From JAXLYE01 sp046351595 (lineage in GTDB: Bacteria; Myxococcota_A; Polyangia; Palsa-1104; JAEUJZ01), in contig JAXLYE010000007.1 of the NCBI GenBank assembly GCA_046351595.1, positions 657,616 to 721,615 on the forward strand: a DNA stretch of 64,000 nt, in the 5' to 3' direction. Shown here piece after piece: positions 50,793 to 62,166 of this stretch (the stretch's first letter is position 1; every line of letters starts with the position of its first letter). A program made the position numbers and the translations under genes. Below the pieces are notes generated by a model that worked only from the letters and a program-made list of their open reading frames with translations, was not told where the DNA came from and made no database searches.

Positions 50793-51986
50793 CTACCAGA
50801 AGTGCTTCAGGGTGAACAGCGCCTGGAGCTCGGTCAGCATCGCGCCGAAGAAGGGGCGCTGCAGCGTCGCGCCGCCCTCGACGCCCAGGGCGAGGTGGCG
50901 GCGGCCGGTGTAGAACAGGCCCGCGTGCAGCGAGTGCGCGATGCGGTCGCCGCCCTCGAGCCGCATCGCGTCCAGCCGGTACCCGGTGAGCAGCCCGACC
51001 GGCACCTTGGTGACGGCGCCGAGATCCCAGCTGAACAGCAGGCCCACCGACGGGCAGGGCACGGGCACGGTGTCGCCGCTGAGCACGATCTGGTGCAAGT
51101 AGCCGAGCTGCACGCGCAGGCCGATGGCCCGGTGCAGCCCGACCGCCAGGATCGCCCGCGGCGCGAGGGTGAGGACGCTCCGCCGCTGCAGCAGGCGCTG
51201 CTCGATCCCGTCGAGCCGATCGAGCAGATCCGAGAGCGAGCGGACCGACTCCGCGAACGCGGTGCGCAGCGGCTCCACGACGTTGACGTTGTAGTTCTGC
51301 GAGTAGTCGATCTCGAGCTGCAGCGCGACCCGCATCCGCTCGCGGATCGGGATGCTGCCGAGGACGTGCGTCGAAACCGAGAAGCCGGCGTCGGTGCCGC
51401 TCAGCGCGAGCGCGTCCTGCGTCAGACCCGAGTTGACCGAGCCGCGCAGCGACAGGCCCGCGGCCAGAAAGCGCGTCATCCCGAGCTGCAGCGCGAAGCC
51501 GTGTGACGCCGCCGCCTGCGCGAGGCTCAGCGCCTGCGGCCCGGAGCCGTCCGCCGCATCGACGGTCGCGCTGCCGCTGGCGAACGTCCCGGCCGTGAAC
51601 ACGCCGAAGCTCGTCACCGGGAAGGCATCGCCCAGGAGGACGGACGGGATGAAGGTGTGTCCGGCCAGCTCGCGCACGCTCAGGCTGTCGGGCCTCGGGC
51701 GCGGCGCGGGGCGGGGCGGCGACGGGGCGCGCGCTGCAGGGTGCTGCGCTACAGCCGACGGAGCTGCCGGCGGCCCGGGAACAGGCGCGGCAGCCGGGAC
51801 GGAAACCGCCGCTGCTCTGGGACCGGCCGGCTCGGGCGGACACTCCGCCGGGGGCGGCTCGTCCTCCGGCGCTCCGGGGTGCACATAGAGCTCTGCGGCC
51901 GGGGTCGCGGGCTGCGCGGCGGCAGGCCCCGCGCTCAGCGCAGGCAGGAAGGTGGCAACCAGATAGGGGATCCATCGACGACGCAT
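50793..51986 (-). CDS. Outer-membrane beta-barrel-like protein
   Basis: A 397-residue exported protein. The start MRRRWIPYLVATFLPALSAGPAAA (ATG 51984-51986, GGAGGAG upstream) gives a signal peptide cleaved after AAA. A Pro/Ala-rich linker (about 25-100) could cross the peptidoglycan. The C-terminal 290 residues show alternating strands (ASHGFALQLGMTRFLAAGLSLRGSV split over several turns) and end TELQALFTLKHFW with a terminal aromatic residue. A helical segment (FAESVRSLSDLLDRLDGIEQRLLQRR) interrupts the barrel. Family unknown. It is convergent with the SPWN-motif gene. Confidence 0.7.
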   Translation of the reverse strand: MRRRWIPYLVATFLPALSAGPAAAQPATPAAELYVHPGAPEDEPPPAECPPEPAGPRAAAVSVPAAAPVPGPPAAPSAVAQHPAARAPSPPRPAPRPRPDSLSVRELAGHTFIPSVLLGDAFPVTSFGVFTAGTFASGSATVDAADGSGPQALSLAQAAASHGFALQLGMTRFLAAGLSLRGSVNSGLTQDALALSGTDAGFSVSTHVLGSIPIRERMRVALQLEIDYSQNYNVNVVEPLRTAFAESVRSLSDLLDRLDGIEQRLLQRRSVLTLAPRAILAVGLHRAIGLRVQLGYLHQIVLSGDTVPVPCPSVGLLFSWDLGAVTKVPVGLLTGYRLDAMRLEGGDRIAHSLHAGLFYTGRRHLALGVEGGATLQRPFFGAMLTELQALFTLKHFW

Positions 51987-52368
51987 CACACTCCTCCGAA
52001 TCGAACGGCGGCTTGCTGGGATGCGAGCGTGTTACGCAACCGCCGTACCGGGCCTCTGCGTGCGCAGCGCTCAGTCGCGCACCCGAGATTCCGGGCACCG
52101 TGTGTGGAGGCCGTTGCGATCCGATTCGCAGCGTGGATTCCAGAGCGCCGCGCGAGCCGCTGTGTGCCCGAGCGAGAGGCGCCGGCGTGCCGAGACGCAG
52201 GCTGCGATCTCGAGAGACCCGGCCGCAGCAGGCCCGCCGCTTGCTTCTGAGCAAATCAGACAGACGAGCCGGCCCAGCGGCCGCAGATCGACCGCGGCGC
52301 CGGCTCCGAAGTAGGGAACCCGTCTGGGCGGAGCGCCCGGACGCACCTTGAGCTACGGGAGTACAAAC
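51987..52368. promoter_or_regulatory. 382-base divergent region with island motifs
   Basis: CTCCGAATCGAACGG (51994-52008) overlaps the ribosome site of the outer-membrane gene. TGCGAATCGGATCGCAA (52114-52130, minus strand) is the best copy here and closely resembles the copy at 30411-30426. No gene is seen. Confidence 0.45.
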
Positions 52369-53379
52369 GTGCGCATCCTCATTGCCGAAGACGACCGCAT
52401 CGTGCAGCGCCTGCTGCTGCTGCACCTGAGCCAGCTGGGTCACGAAGTCCAGGCCGTCAGCGACGGGCGGGCCGCCTTGCGCAGCCTGACCCGGGCGCCG
52501 CCGCAGATCGCCATCATCGACTGGATGATGCCGGGCCTGGAGGGTCCCGAGGTCTGCCGCACGCTGCGCGCGATGGCCAGCGAGCGATACGTCTACGTCA
52601 TCCTGCTGACCGCAAAAGACACCAGCGGCGAGATGGTGATCGGCCTGGACGCGGGCGCGGACGACTATATGTCCAAGCCGATCAATCTGGCCGAGCTGGA
52701 GGCGCGGCTGCGCTCGGGCCAGCGCATCGTGGCGCTGCAGGAGCAGCTGATCCTGGCGCGCGAGCGCATGCGTGTCCGTGCGACCCGCGACGCGCTGACC
52801 GGCCTGCTCAACCGCGGCGAGACGTTCGAGCTGATGCCGCTGGAGATGCTCAAGGCGCGACAGGAGGGAGCGCCCTTCGCCGCGCTGATCTGCGACATCG
52901 ATCACTTCAAGCGCCTCAACGATACGTACGGCCACCCCGCCGGCGACGCGGCCCTGCGCGAGGTGGCGCAGCGCCTGGCCGCGGCGGTGCGCTTCACGGA
53001 TCAGGTGGGGCGCTACGGCGGCGAGGAGTTCCTGCTGGCGCTGCCCGGCCGCTCCTCCGCTCAGGTCGCGGAGCTTTCGGAGCGCATCCGCCACGCGGTC
53101 TGCGACACCCCGGTACAGCTCGGGCCTGCGGCCGTGCGCGTGACCATCAGCATCGGCGCCGCGCTCAGCTACCCGACGGACACGTTCAGCTTCGAGGAGC
53201 TCCTGCAGCGGGCCGACCAGTGCCTGCTGTTGGCCAAGAGCGCGGGGCGGAACCGCGTCATCCTGCACGCGCAGCCCGAGGCTGCGACCCAGGAGTTCGT
53301 GTCCGCGCCGCCCGCAAGTGAGCTGCTGCGTCCTGCCGAGCCGCCGTTGCCGCCTCCGCACCGCGGCCTGGCCTCGTGA
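52369..53379 (+). CDS. PleD-like receiver-GGDEF diguanylate cyclase
   Basis: A 336-residue response regulator that would make c-di-GMP when phosphorylated. The receiver (VRILIAEDDRIVQRLL; IAIIDWMMPGLEG; DYMSKPIN) is complete. A coiled-coil linker (EQLILARERMRVRATRDALTGLLNRGE) leads to a GGDEF domain with intact RYGGEEFLLAL and inhibitory RFTD five residues before it. GTG 52369, seven bases after GGGAG, is chosen over an upstream TTG. The stop lies 17 bases before the thioredoxin-like gene, followed by the hybrid kinase, so its activating kinase is probably in the same operon. Confidence 0.93.
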   Translation: MRILIAEDDRIVQRLLLLHLSQLGHEVQAVSDGRAALRSLTRAPPQIAIIDWMMPGLEGPEVCRTLRAMASERYVYVILLTAKDTSGEMVIGLDAGADDYMSKPINLAELEARLRSGQRIVALQEQLILARERMRVRATRDALTGLLNRGETFELMPLEMLKARQEGAPFAALICDIDHFKRLNDTYGHPAGDAALREVAQRLAAAVRFTDQVGRYGGEEFLLALPGRSSAQVAELSERIRHAVCDTPVQLGPAAVRVTISIGAALSYPTDTFSFEELLQRADQCLLLAKSAGRNRVILHAQPEAATQEFVSAPPASELLRPAEPPLPPPHRGLAS

Positions 53380-53396
53380 ATCAGGAAGGTGCATCC

Positions 53397-54001
53397 ATGT
53401 CGCGCCGGATCGTGCTGGGAGTGCTGCTGTGGATCGGGCTCGCGCTCGCGGGCGTGCTGCGCCTGGCGGCGTTTGATACGACGCCCGGTGCGCTCGGACC
53501 GCTGCGCATGGACTGGCCCAAGGACTCCGCGCTGCAGCCCGCGGGCCCGACGCTGCTGCTGTTCCTGCACGGCAAGTGTCCGTGCTCGATGGCCAGCCTG
53601 TCCGAGCTGGAGCAGATCCTGGCGCGGCACCGCGGCCCGCTGAGCGTCCATGTGTTCGTATTCCGCCCGCGCGCGCCGGCCCTGCACTGGACCGAGACCT
53701 CGCTGTGGAAGCGGGTGAGCGAGCTGCCCGGAGTGCAGGCCCACTGGGACGACGACGGCACCGAGGCGCGCCGCTTCGGGGCGCTGACTTCGGGCGAGGC
53801 GCTGCTGTGGGGCGCGCGCGGCCGGCTCCTGTTCCGCGGCGGCATCACGCCCTGGCGCGGCCACGCAGGAGAGAACGCAGGGCGCGCAACCATCCTCGCA
53901 TTGCTCGAGACAGAGTCCGCAGCCATCCGGAGCACCTCGGTCTACGGCTGCCCCATCACCGGCACCGACCGCGCCCGCGGATCCGCAGCCACGGAGAAGC
54001 C

Positions 54002-54005
<4 letters not shown>
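53397..54005 (+). CDS. Membrane-anchored thioredoxin-fold protein (RedB-like)
   Basis: A 202-residue protein with one N-terminal membrane helix (MSRRIVLGVLLWIGLALAGVLRLA) and a periplasmic thioredoxin-like domain. The likely active-site loop is FLHGKCPCSMASLSEL, with C-P-C rather than CxxC, followed by strand SVHVFVFRP and GGITPWRGHAGENAG near the end. A conserved redox role is uncertain. ATG 53397 has AGGAAGG upstream. Its stop overlaps the start of the hybrid kinase (ATGA), so it may supply a redox input to that kinase (inference). Confidence 0.7.
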
Positions 54006-56734
<2,729 letters not shown>

Positions 56735-56800
56735 CCTTCATCCTTCCCCTCGTGAGTTCTCCGTTCAGCTCCTGCGTATGCAGCGGGCTCCGAGACGGAG

Positions 56801-56851
56801 CTCCGAATCCGAACCGGAGTTGGGAACCTGGACTCCCGAATCGGAGCGAAT
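56801..56851. promoter_or_regulatory. Paired island-motif copies before the DUF4382 gene
   Basis: CTCCGAATCCGAACCGGAG (56801-56819) and CTCCCGAATCGGAGCGAAT (56833-56851) lie 14 bases apart and about 80-125 bases before the ATG. The first matches the copy upstream of the PilZ gene at 34293-34310 at nearly every position. Position suits an activator site or promoter. Confidence 0.5.
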
Positions 56852-56927
56852 ATCCGTCGGATAAATCGCTGGCACAAGCGCTGCAACGGCTCCCTCCGTT
56901 CGCACAGATGAAAAGCAGGAGGAACCC

Positions 56928-58166
56928 ATGTCCAAGAAGCTGATCCGCTGGTCGCTCGCTCTGTCCCTTCCCCTGGCTCTCCCACTTCTGGGGCTCGGAG
57001 CCTGCAAGCTCGACGGCCTGATGTCGCCCGCCGCGGGGAACTCCGGAGCCGCGGCAGATGGCGGCGCCGGGCTGCCCGCTGCCGACGGCGCAGCCGGGCC
57101 CTGGGACGCCGGGGTCGCGCCGGTCCCGAGCGGCACGCTCAGCGTCAGCCTGGTCGACGCGCCCGCCGGCCGGTACCGCGAGGTCAACATCGACGTCCAG
57201 CGCATCGAGATCGGCGACGAAGCGGGCACCTGGATCCCGCTGGCCTCGCCGCAGAAGGTCCTCGATCTGCTGCAGCTGCAGCAGGGGGTCAGCGCGGAGC
57301 TCGGCGCCATGGCGCTGCCTCCCGGTCGGTACCCGATGCTGCGCCTCGTGCTCGGCGCGCAGAACACCGTCAAGCTCGCGGACGGGACGGTGCAGCCGCT
57401 GCGCGTGCCGTCGGGCATGCAGTCCGGGCTCAAGCTGCTCATCGACCTGACGGTCCAGGCGGCGGACAAGCTGGATCTGGTGCTCGACTTCGACGCCGCA
57501 GAGTCCATCCACCTGATCCGCGCCGGCAAGAACGACCGCTACATCCTGCGCCCGGTGCTGCGCGCGGTGCTGCGCCAGGTCAGCGGCCAGATCCACGGCC
57601 ACCTGTCCGCGGCCGACACGGCGCAGCCGCTCGCAGGGGCCACCGTCACCGCGCAGGCCCTGGACGGCGCCGGCCAGCCCGTCATCCTGCGAAAGGTGCT
57701 CACCGCGGCCGATGGCAGCTACCGCCTGGATCTGCTGCCGCTCGGGCAGAAGTACGTGGTGGTCGCGCACGCGGCCGAGGGCGCACAGGCCTACGCGATC
57801 ACGCACAGCGGTGAGCTCGCGCTCGATCTCGCGCACCGCGATCTGGCCTTCGACGCGGCGCTCGCTCCCCTGGCCGAGTCCGGGGGTCTGCGCGGCACCG
57901 TGACGCCGATGGCGGGTGACGGCGAGAGCGACACCTGCTCGCTCCTGCAGGAGGAGCTCGGCCGGCGCTACATCCTGGCCTCGGACGTGACGCTGCAGGA
58001 CGCGGTCGAGTCGTTCCACTTCCCCGGCCTGCCCGTCGGCGCCTACAGCGTCCAGTGCGAGCGCAAGGCGGTGAGCAGCACCGGAGACGAGGTCGCGAGC
58101 CGCTCGCAGGTCGCCGCGGCCGCGGTCACCGCCAACGACGAGTCCGAGGTCGCCGTCTCCTTCTGA
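56928..58166 (+). CDS. Lipoprotein with DUF4382 and carboxypeptidase-regulatory-like domains
   Basis: A 412-residue exported protein. The signal MSKKLIRWSLALSLPLALPLLGLGAC has lipobox LGAC; a Gly/Ala-rich linker follows. Residues about 68-215 match DUF4382 (GTLSVSLVDAPAGRYREVNIDVQRIEI ... LPPGRYPMLRLVLG, broken here for length). Residues about 225-310 form a regulatory-like beta-sandwich (SGQIHGHLSA ... LAGATVTAQALDG ... ADGSYRLDLLPLGQKYVVVAHAAEG), and a second such region ends the protein. AGGAGG precedes the ATG. Function is unknown; these domains often occur in surface proteins that bind carbohydrate or other macromolecules. Confidence 0.8.
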   Translation: MSKKLIRWSLALSLPLALPLLGLGACKLDGLMSPAAGNSGAAADGGAGLPAADGAAGPWDAGVAPVPSGTLSVSLVDAPAGRYREVNIDVQRIEIGDEAGTWIPLASPQKVLDLLQLQQGVSAELGAMALPPGRYPMLRLVLGAQNTVKLADGTVQPLRVPSGMQSGLKLLIDLTVQAADKLDLVLDFDAAESIHLIRAGKNDRYILRPVLRAVLRQVSGQIHGHLSAADTAQPLAGATVTAQALDGAGQPVILRKVLTAADGSYRLDLLPLGQKYVVVAHAAEGAQAYAITHSGELALDLAHRDLAFDAALAPLAESGGLRGTVTPMAGDGESDTCSLLQEELGRRYILASDVTLQDAVESFHFPGLPVGAYSVQCERKAVSSTGDEVASRSQVAAAAVTANDESEVAVSF

Positions 58167-58235
58167 GTGCCCGATTCGTCGGATTCTCAGTCTGACGCAA
58201 AGTGAGTCGTATTTGAAAAATGAATCACCTGTGCG

Positions 58236-59303
58236 TCATTCTTCCGATGTGAGCCTGAGCTTCGCGATGTCCCTCGCCAGTGCGCCGGGGGCCAGGTGCG
58301 AATAGACCAGGCTCATGTCGAGCGCGGAGTGCCCGAGCAGCTCCTTGAGCGCAAGGATGGAGCCCCCTTGCTCGAGGAAGACGCTGGCGAAGGTGTGCCG
58401 CAGCGCGTGCCAGCCGCGGGAGAGGGGAGGGCAGCCGGCCGCTCGCAGGAGCTTCCCGAGCCCGTCGCGGGCTCGGTTCCCGACCGGACAGACGTGATCC
58501 GCGGGCGACTTCGGGCACAGCGCCTTCCACTCCGCAAGCTCCGCCGCGAGCACCGGCGGAATCGGCAGCGTCCGCGGCCTCCCGTTCTTCGGCAGGCCCC
58601 CAAACGAGCGCGCTACGGTCAGCCGCTGCCCGTCCACATCCACGTCCTGCCAGCGCAGCCCGAAGACCTCTCCCCGGCGCAGCCCCAGGCGCACCGCCAG
58701 CGAGACGCCGATGAACAGGGAGTGTGCGAGCCGGCTGCCGGCGGCCTGCCGCCTGGCCTCCTTGAGCAGCCGCGCCGCGTCCTCGGCACCGAGCCGCTCG
58801 GTGCTGTGCTCGCGCCGCGGCATCGCCAGCTTGAGCATCGGGGACTGCGCCAAGAGCTCCTGCTGCACGGCCCAGGTCAGCGCCGCACCGAGCGGTCGCA
58901 GGGCCGCGCGGACCGTATTGGGCCGATAGCGCTGGCTCAGCGTATCGCGCGCCTGCTCGATGTCCCGACGGCGCAGCTTGGGCAGCAGGACGTGACCGAG
59001 CAGCGGCAGGATCCACCGCAGCGCGGCGCGGGCCTGCCTGCGGTACTGCGCCGGACACTTGGCCAGCGGGTGCGCCGAAGCCAGGAAGCGCTCACAGAGC
59101 TCGGCCACGGTGAGCCGCGAGGCGCTCGGCTCGGGAGGCTGGCCGCGCACGACGCCCGCCTCGACCTGCAGGAGCAGCCTGCGCGCCTCGGCGTACGAAG
59201 GCTTGCCCGAGGCGCGGATGCGGCGCTTCCCTTCGCCGTCGTAGTAGCGGATGTACCAGCCGATGAAACGTCCGTCCTTCTGTCGCTTAATGACTTCGCC
59301 CAT
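58236..59303 (-). CDS. Tyrosine recombinase (island integrase)
   Basis: A 355-residue phage-type integrase. The N-terminal arm-binding-like region (MGEVIKRQKDGRFIGWYIRYYD) is followed by a SAM-like core-binding domain (about 62-155) and the catalytic domain. The catalytic set is complete: Arg209 in RLGLRRGEVFGLRW, Lys near 239, His299-x-x-Arg302 in WHALRHTFAS, His325 in LLGHS and the nucleophile Tyr334 in SLVYSHL. ATG 59301-59303 is chosen at the natural family start. It lies 155 bases inside the right 11-bp repeat and is transcribed into the island, the usual place for an integrase. No excisionase gene was found. Confidence 0.93.
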   Translation of the reverse strand: MGEVIKRQKDGRFIGWYIRYYDGEGKRRIRASGKPSYAEARRLLLQVEAGVVRGQPPEPSASRLTVAELCERFLASAHPLAKCPAQYRRQARAALRWILPLLGHVLLPKLRRRDIEQARDTLSQRYRPNTVRAALRPLGAALTWAVQQELLAQSPMLKLAMPRREHSTERLGAEDAARLLKEARRQAAGSRLAHSLFIGVSLAVRLGLRRGEVFGLRWQDVDVDGQRLTVARSFGGLPKNGRPRTLPIPPVLAAELAEWKALCPKSPADHVCPVGNRARDGLGKLLRAAGCPPLSRGWHALRHTFASVFLEQGGSILALKELLGHSALDMSLVYSHLAPGALARDIAKLRLTSEE

Positions 59304-59326
59304 GCTCGTCCGCCCCCAGGCGGGCT

Positions 59327-59350
59327 CCGTGATCCCGTCCGTGATCCCGC
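59327..59350. repeat. Tandem 12-bp repeat between integrase and attR
   Basis: CCGTGATCCCGT is followed directly by CCGTGATCCCGC. Located upstream of the integrase start and 108 bases from attR, it could be arm-type integrase sites or an operator; the role is inferred. Confidence 0.6.
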
Positions 59351-59457
59351 GGCGTGGTGTAGGTGCCCGCCGAGCGGGTCTGAGCTCGGCAGCGGCCCCC
59401 GGTCTGCCCGCCTCGTAAGGTAGCACAACGTGCCGCGTTTTTTGCGGGCGTGGGTAC

Positions 59458-59468
59458 ATCCTGCGCAT
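59458..59468. other. attR: right 11-bp direct repeat of the island
   Basis: ATCCTGCGCAT, identical to 11200-11210. The inner flank GGGTAC (59452-59457), when joined to the left inner flank ACCC, forms a symmetric core; the outer flank continues the kinase gene. Confidence 0.85.
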
Positions 59469-59542
59469 GTACCTCGCGGCCGGACAGGGCCTGCTGGCCG
59501 CGCACCAGTCCGGGCTCGTGCACCGCGACTTCAAGCCGGATG
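59458..59542 (+). pseudogene. Ser/Thr protein kinase, internal fragment right of the island
   Basis: Reading ATC CTG CGC ATG TAC gives ILRMYLAAGQGLLAAHQSGLVHRDFKPD, the canonical stretch up to the catalytic loop (HRD with Asp, Lys and Pro). It continues exactly where the fragment at 10708 stops, in the same frame. Homology ends at the Asp codon of FKPD, where Asn-Val-Leu should follow; an inverted repeat starts there. The rest of the C-lobe (DFG, APE) is absent nearby, so a second event removed it. Confidence 0.85.
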
Positions 59543-59568
59543 AGGGAGCGCTTGAGGGGGGCTCCCTC
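59542..59568. repeat. Inverted repeat at the truncation point of the kinase remnant
   Basis: GAGGGAGC (59542-59549) and GCTCCCTC (59561-59568) form an 8-bp stem with an 11-base loop exactly where kinase homology ends. It could be a deletion scar, the trace of another element, or a terminator. Confidence 0.6.
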
Positions 59569-59632
59569 CCAACCGTTCCGCGCCGGGCTCTGTCCTGCAT
59601 TCCCAGAGCCTGCGCGTACACAGTACGGAGGG

Positions 59633-60544
59633 TCAGCGGGTTCCGGTGCGTGACATGGCCTTTTGCTCGTCCGTTACGCCGCGGGCCAGGGCGCGCTGCT
59701 CCAGCAGCGTCGTGGCGATGCGACCGAGGGCGAGCAGGGCCTCGCGCTGCTCTTGGGTCAGCTGGCGCGGCTTGCGATCGATCACGCAGAGTGTGCCGGC
59801 GGCGAGGCCGCTCTTGTTGGTCAGCGGCGCGCCCGCGTAGAAGCGGATGTCCGGATCGCCCACCACCAGCGGGTTGCTCGCGAAGCGCGGATCTCGCGTC
59901 GCATCCGGGACCTCGAGCAGGTCGCGGCCGTGGATGGCGTGGGCGCAGAAGGCCTGCTCGCGCGGGGTCTGCGTGGCCGCAAGACCGACCCGCGCCTTGA
60001 ACCACTGCCGGGTCTCGTCGACCAGGCTGACGAGCGCGATCGGGGTCTGGCAGACCACGGACGCGACGCGCACCAGGTCGTCGAATACGCGCTCCTGCGG
60101 GGTGTCCAGCACCTCGTACGTGCGCAGCGCCCGCACGCGCTGGCTCTCGTTGGCCGGCAGCAGGGGGCGCTTCCGCCCGAGGTAGCTGAGGATCTGCACC
60201 GCGAGATCCGCGGGCGGCATGCGGCTGTCGATCGCGCCCTGCGCCGCCGCCGCCGCAGCCTTCTGATAGCCCTCGCGCGGCTCGTCGAAGCGGCCGAGCA
60301 GCAGCACGGGCACGTTACAGACCTTGGGGTTTTTCTGCATCAGCCCGCACAGCGCCACCGCGTCGATCATCCCGCGCTCCGTATCAAGGACGACCAGCGA
60401 CGGCGAGGCGCGCAGGACGGCGTTCACGATCCCGATCGACTCGGAGAAGACAGAGACTTCGACGTTGGCGCTGCGCAGTCGCTGGATGAGCTGCTCGAGC
60501 TTGGGGTCGGCCGGCGCGACCAGCAGGACATGAGAGGGACTCAT
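59633..60544 (-). CDS. Receiver-like - GAF domain protein
   Basis: A 303-residue cytoplasmic protein starting MSPSHVLLVAPADPK (ATG 60542-60544). The N-terminal receiver-like domain keeps the phosphoacceptor region (SLVVLDTERGMID) but lacks the acidic pair (LLVAPADP). A GAF domain (about 140-290) shows RALRTYEVLDTPQERVFDDL, CQTPIALVSLVDETRQWFKARVG, EQAFCAHAI and FYAGAPLTNKSGLAAGTLCVID, the common GAF pattern with the Cys of AFCAH. No kinase, cyclase or DNA-binding output is present, so it may be a small-molecule sensor that acts through a partner. It lies outside the island. Confidence 0.85.
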   Translation of the reverse strand: MSPSHVLLVAPADPKLEQLIQRLRSANVEVSVFSESIGIVNAVLRASPSLVVLDTERGMIDAVALCGLMQKNPKVCNVPVLLLGRFDEPREGYQKAAAAAAQGAIDSRMPPADLAVQILSYLGRKRPLLPANESQRVRALRTYEVLDTPQERVFDDLVRVASVVCQTPIALVSLVDETRQWFKARVGLAATQTPREQAFCAHAIHGRDLLEVPDATRDPRFASNPLVVGDPDIRFYAGAPLTNKSGLAAGTLCVIDRKPRQLTQEQREALLALGRIATTLLEQRALARGVTDEQKAMSRTGTR

Positions 60545-60803
60545 GACGGACGATCTCCTTACGGACGCTCAGGAGGCGGGGGCCCGCGGCGTGGGGGCGC
60601 GGCGGGTCGCTGGGCGTCCGCTCCAAACATAGCTGATCGCAGGCCGGCGTCCCTACGTCCGTGATTCCGCAGGAGAGCCGTCGCGCCCTGTGCGCTACGT
60701 CTCATCGCGCGACCGCGGGCCGGATGCGCACAACCGGATCGGCTGGCGCACCGATAAGCGGAAAGAACGAGACTGCCCGCGAACCCGAACAGAGAGCGCC
60801 GCG

Positions 60804-62141
60804 ATGCCCATCCAGCAGCGACCCTTGGACGAGACTCACGAGCGAGCGGACTCCCTGCAGCCGCACCTCCTGCCGACCCCGCAGTGGACGCAGGGTCCGG
60901 CCGGTCCCGTCGAGGTCCGGCGCGCCGAGCCGCTTGGTCCGGTGGGTCCGGCGGGTCCGGTCGGTCCCTCCGGGCCGGCGGGTCCGGTCGGCTCGAATCC
61001 GGCCAGCGCGGCGTCGGTGCTCCAGCACTGGACAGAGACCCCGTCGCCGGTGCAGGGGCCGCCCGCGCTGTCGCCGGTGCAGGCGCCGGCTGTACAGGGC
61101 CCGGCCGCGACACCGGGGGCCGTGGCCGCTCCGGGTCAGGCGCCGGCCGAGGCCGAGCCCGCGCACCTCGATCGGCACGCGGTCAACCGCGCGCTCGGCG
61201 TCGGATCCAAGGGCGATCAGGTCGTCGCGCTGCAGCAGTTCCTCGGCCTGACGGACAAGGACGCCGACGGCAAGTACGGGCCGGGCACGGCCAAGAAGGT
61301 CAAGGAGTGGCAGGCCGCGCACGGGCTGGCGCAGAGCGGCCGGCTGGACGAGCGCACCATCGCCGCCATGCGCGGCGACAAGCACATGTTCGGCTACAGC
61401 TACAACCACGACCCCGACAAGTTCGTGCCCAAGTACGCGATGACCGCGTACCACGAGTCCAACGACATGCGCACGGCCGCGGATCCGTACGCGACCGGCT
61501 GCATCACGCACCCCGACGCCGAGACCGATCCCGGCGGCAAGACCTACGGCACCTACCAGTTCGAGTCGTACACCTACCCCGGCGGCACCAACGCGGGGAA
61601 GGACCAGGTCGCCGGCTCGACGGTGTCGCGCTTCGCCAACTGGAAGGGCAACCCGTACGGCAAGGAGCTGCAGGCCGTCATCGCCAAGCACGGCGTCGGC
61701 AGCTCCGAGTTCGACGCGCTGTGGCAGAAGATGTCCGCGGAGCACAACCGCGAGTTCGGAATGGCGCAGGAGTCCTTCCTGGAGTTCGACCAGGGCGCCA
61801 AGGTCAAGGCGATGTTCGACAAGGTCGGCGCGTCTGAAGAGGCGCGCAAGGATCCGCGGCTGTTCGACCTCATGCTCGGGACCGCGAACCAGCTCGGCGG
61901 CCTGGCCGACCGGGTGGCCAGCGACGTCGCCAGGCAGCAGGACAAGAGCGGCAAGAAGTTCAACGCGGACGAGCTCGGGCGCGCGGTCATCGACGACAAG
62001 GTGCAGAACGTCGACCGCTTCTTCGCCAGCTCGAAGCAGGACACGCGCGACGGGGTCCGCGCCCGCTACAACGACGAGCGCACCGTCTTCCCCGAGCACA
62101 AGCCCGAGACCAAGCCCGAGCCCAACAAGCAGAGTTCCTGA
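60804..62141 (+). CDS. Collagen-like / peptidoglycan-binding protein with chitosanase-like C-terminal domain
   Basis: A 445-residue protein with no signal peptide. Residues about 30-62 contain Gly-Pro-Val/Ala triplets (GPVGPAGPVGPSGPAGPVG); a Pro/Ala-rich linker follows. Residues about 135-190 form a PG_binding_1 domain (LGVGSKGDQVVALQQFLGLTDKDADGKYGP broken for length; VKEWQAAHGLAQSG). Residues about 215-390 (AMTAYHESNDMRTAADPYATGC ... GKTYGTYQFESYTYPGG ... FDALWQKMSAEHNREFGMAQ) resemble the VgrG-associated or phage-type chitosanase-like lysins. Absence of a signal peptide would fit export by a type VI system or release by lysis; this is inference. The C-terminus is Lys/Pro-rich. Confidence 0.75.
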   Translation: MPIQQRPLDETHERADSLQPHLLPTPQWTQGPAGPVEVRRAEPLGPVGPAGPVGPSGPAGPVGSNPASAASVLQHWTETPSPVQGPPALSPVQAPAVQGPAATPGAVAAPGQAPAEAEPAHLDRHAVNRALGVGSKGDQVVALQQFLGLTDKDADGKYGPGTAKKVKEWQAAHGLAQSGRLDERTIAAMRGDKHMFGYSYNHDPDKFVPKYAMTAYHESNDMRTAADPYATGCITHPDAETDPGGKTYGTYQFESYTYPGGTNAGKDQVAGSTVSRFANWKGNPYGKELQAVIAKHGVGSSEFDALWQKMSAEHNREFGMAQESFLEFDQGAKVKAMFDKVGASEEARKDPRLFDLMLGTANQLGGLADRVASDVARQQDKSGKKFNADELGRAVIDDKVQNVDRFFASSKQDTRDGVRARYNDERTVFPEHKPETKPEPNKQSS

Positions 62142-62166
62142 TACTGGGGGCCCTTTCCCGTGCCCC

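Noticed and set aside
50665..53394. Open frame of about 900 codons on the minus strand opposite the REC-GGDEF gene
   Set aside because: The receiver and GGDEF motifs on the plus strand are intact; the antisense frame also runs through the outer-membrane gene in a second frame without homology.
59467..60000. Plus-strand frame that starts with kinase-like residues
   Set aside because: Only the first 25 codons resemble a kinase; the rest is antisense to the REC-GAF gene. Treated as a pseudogene fragment, not a CDS.
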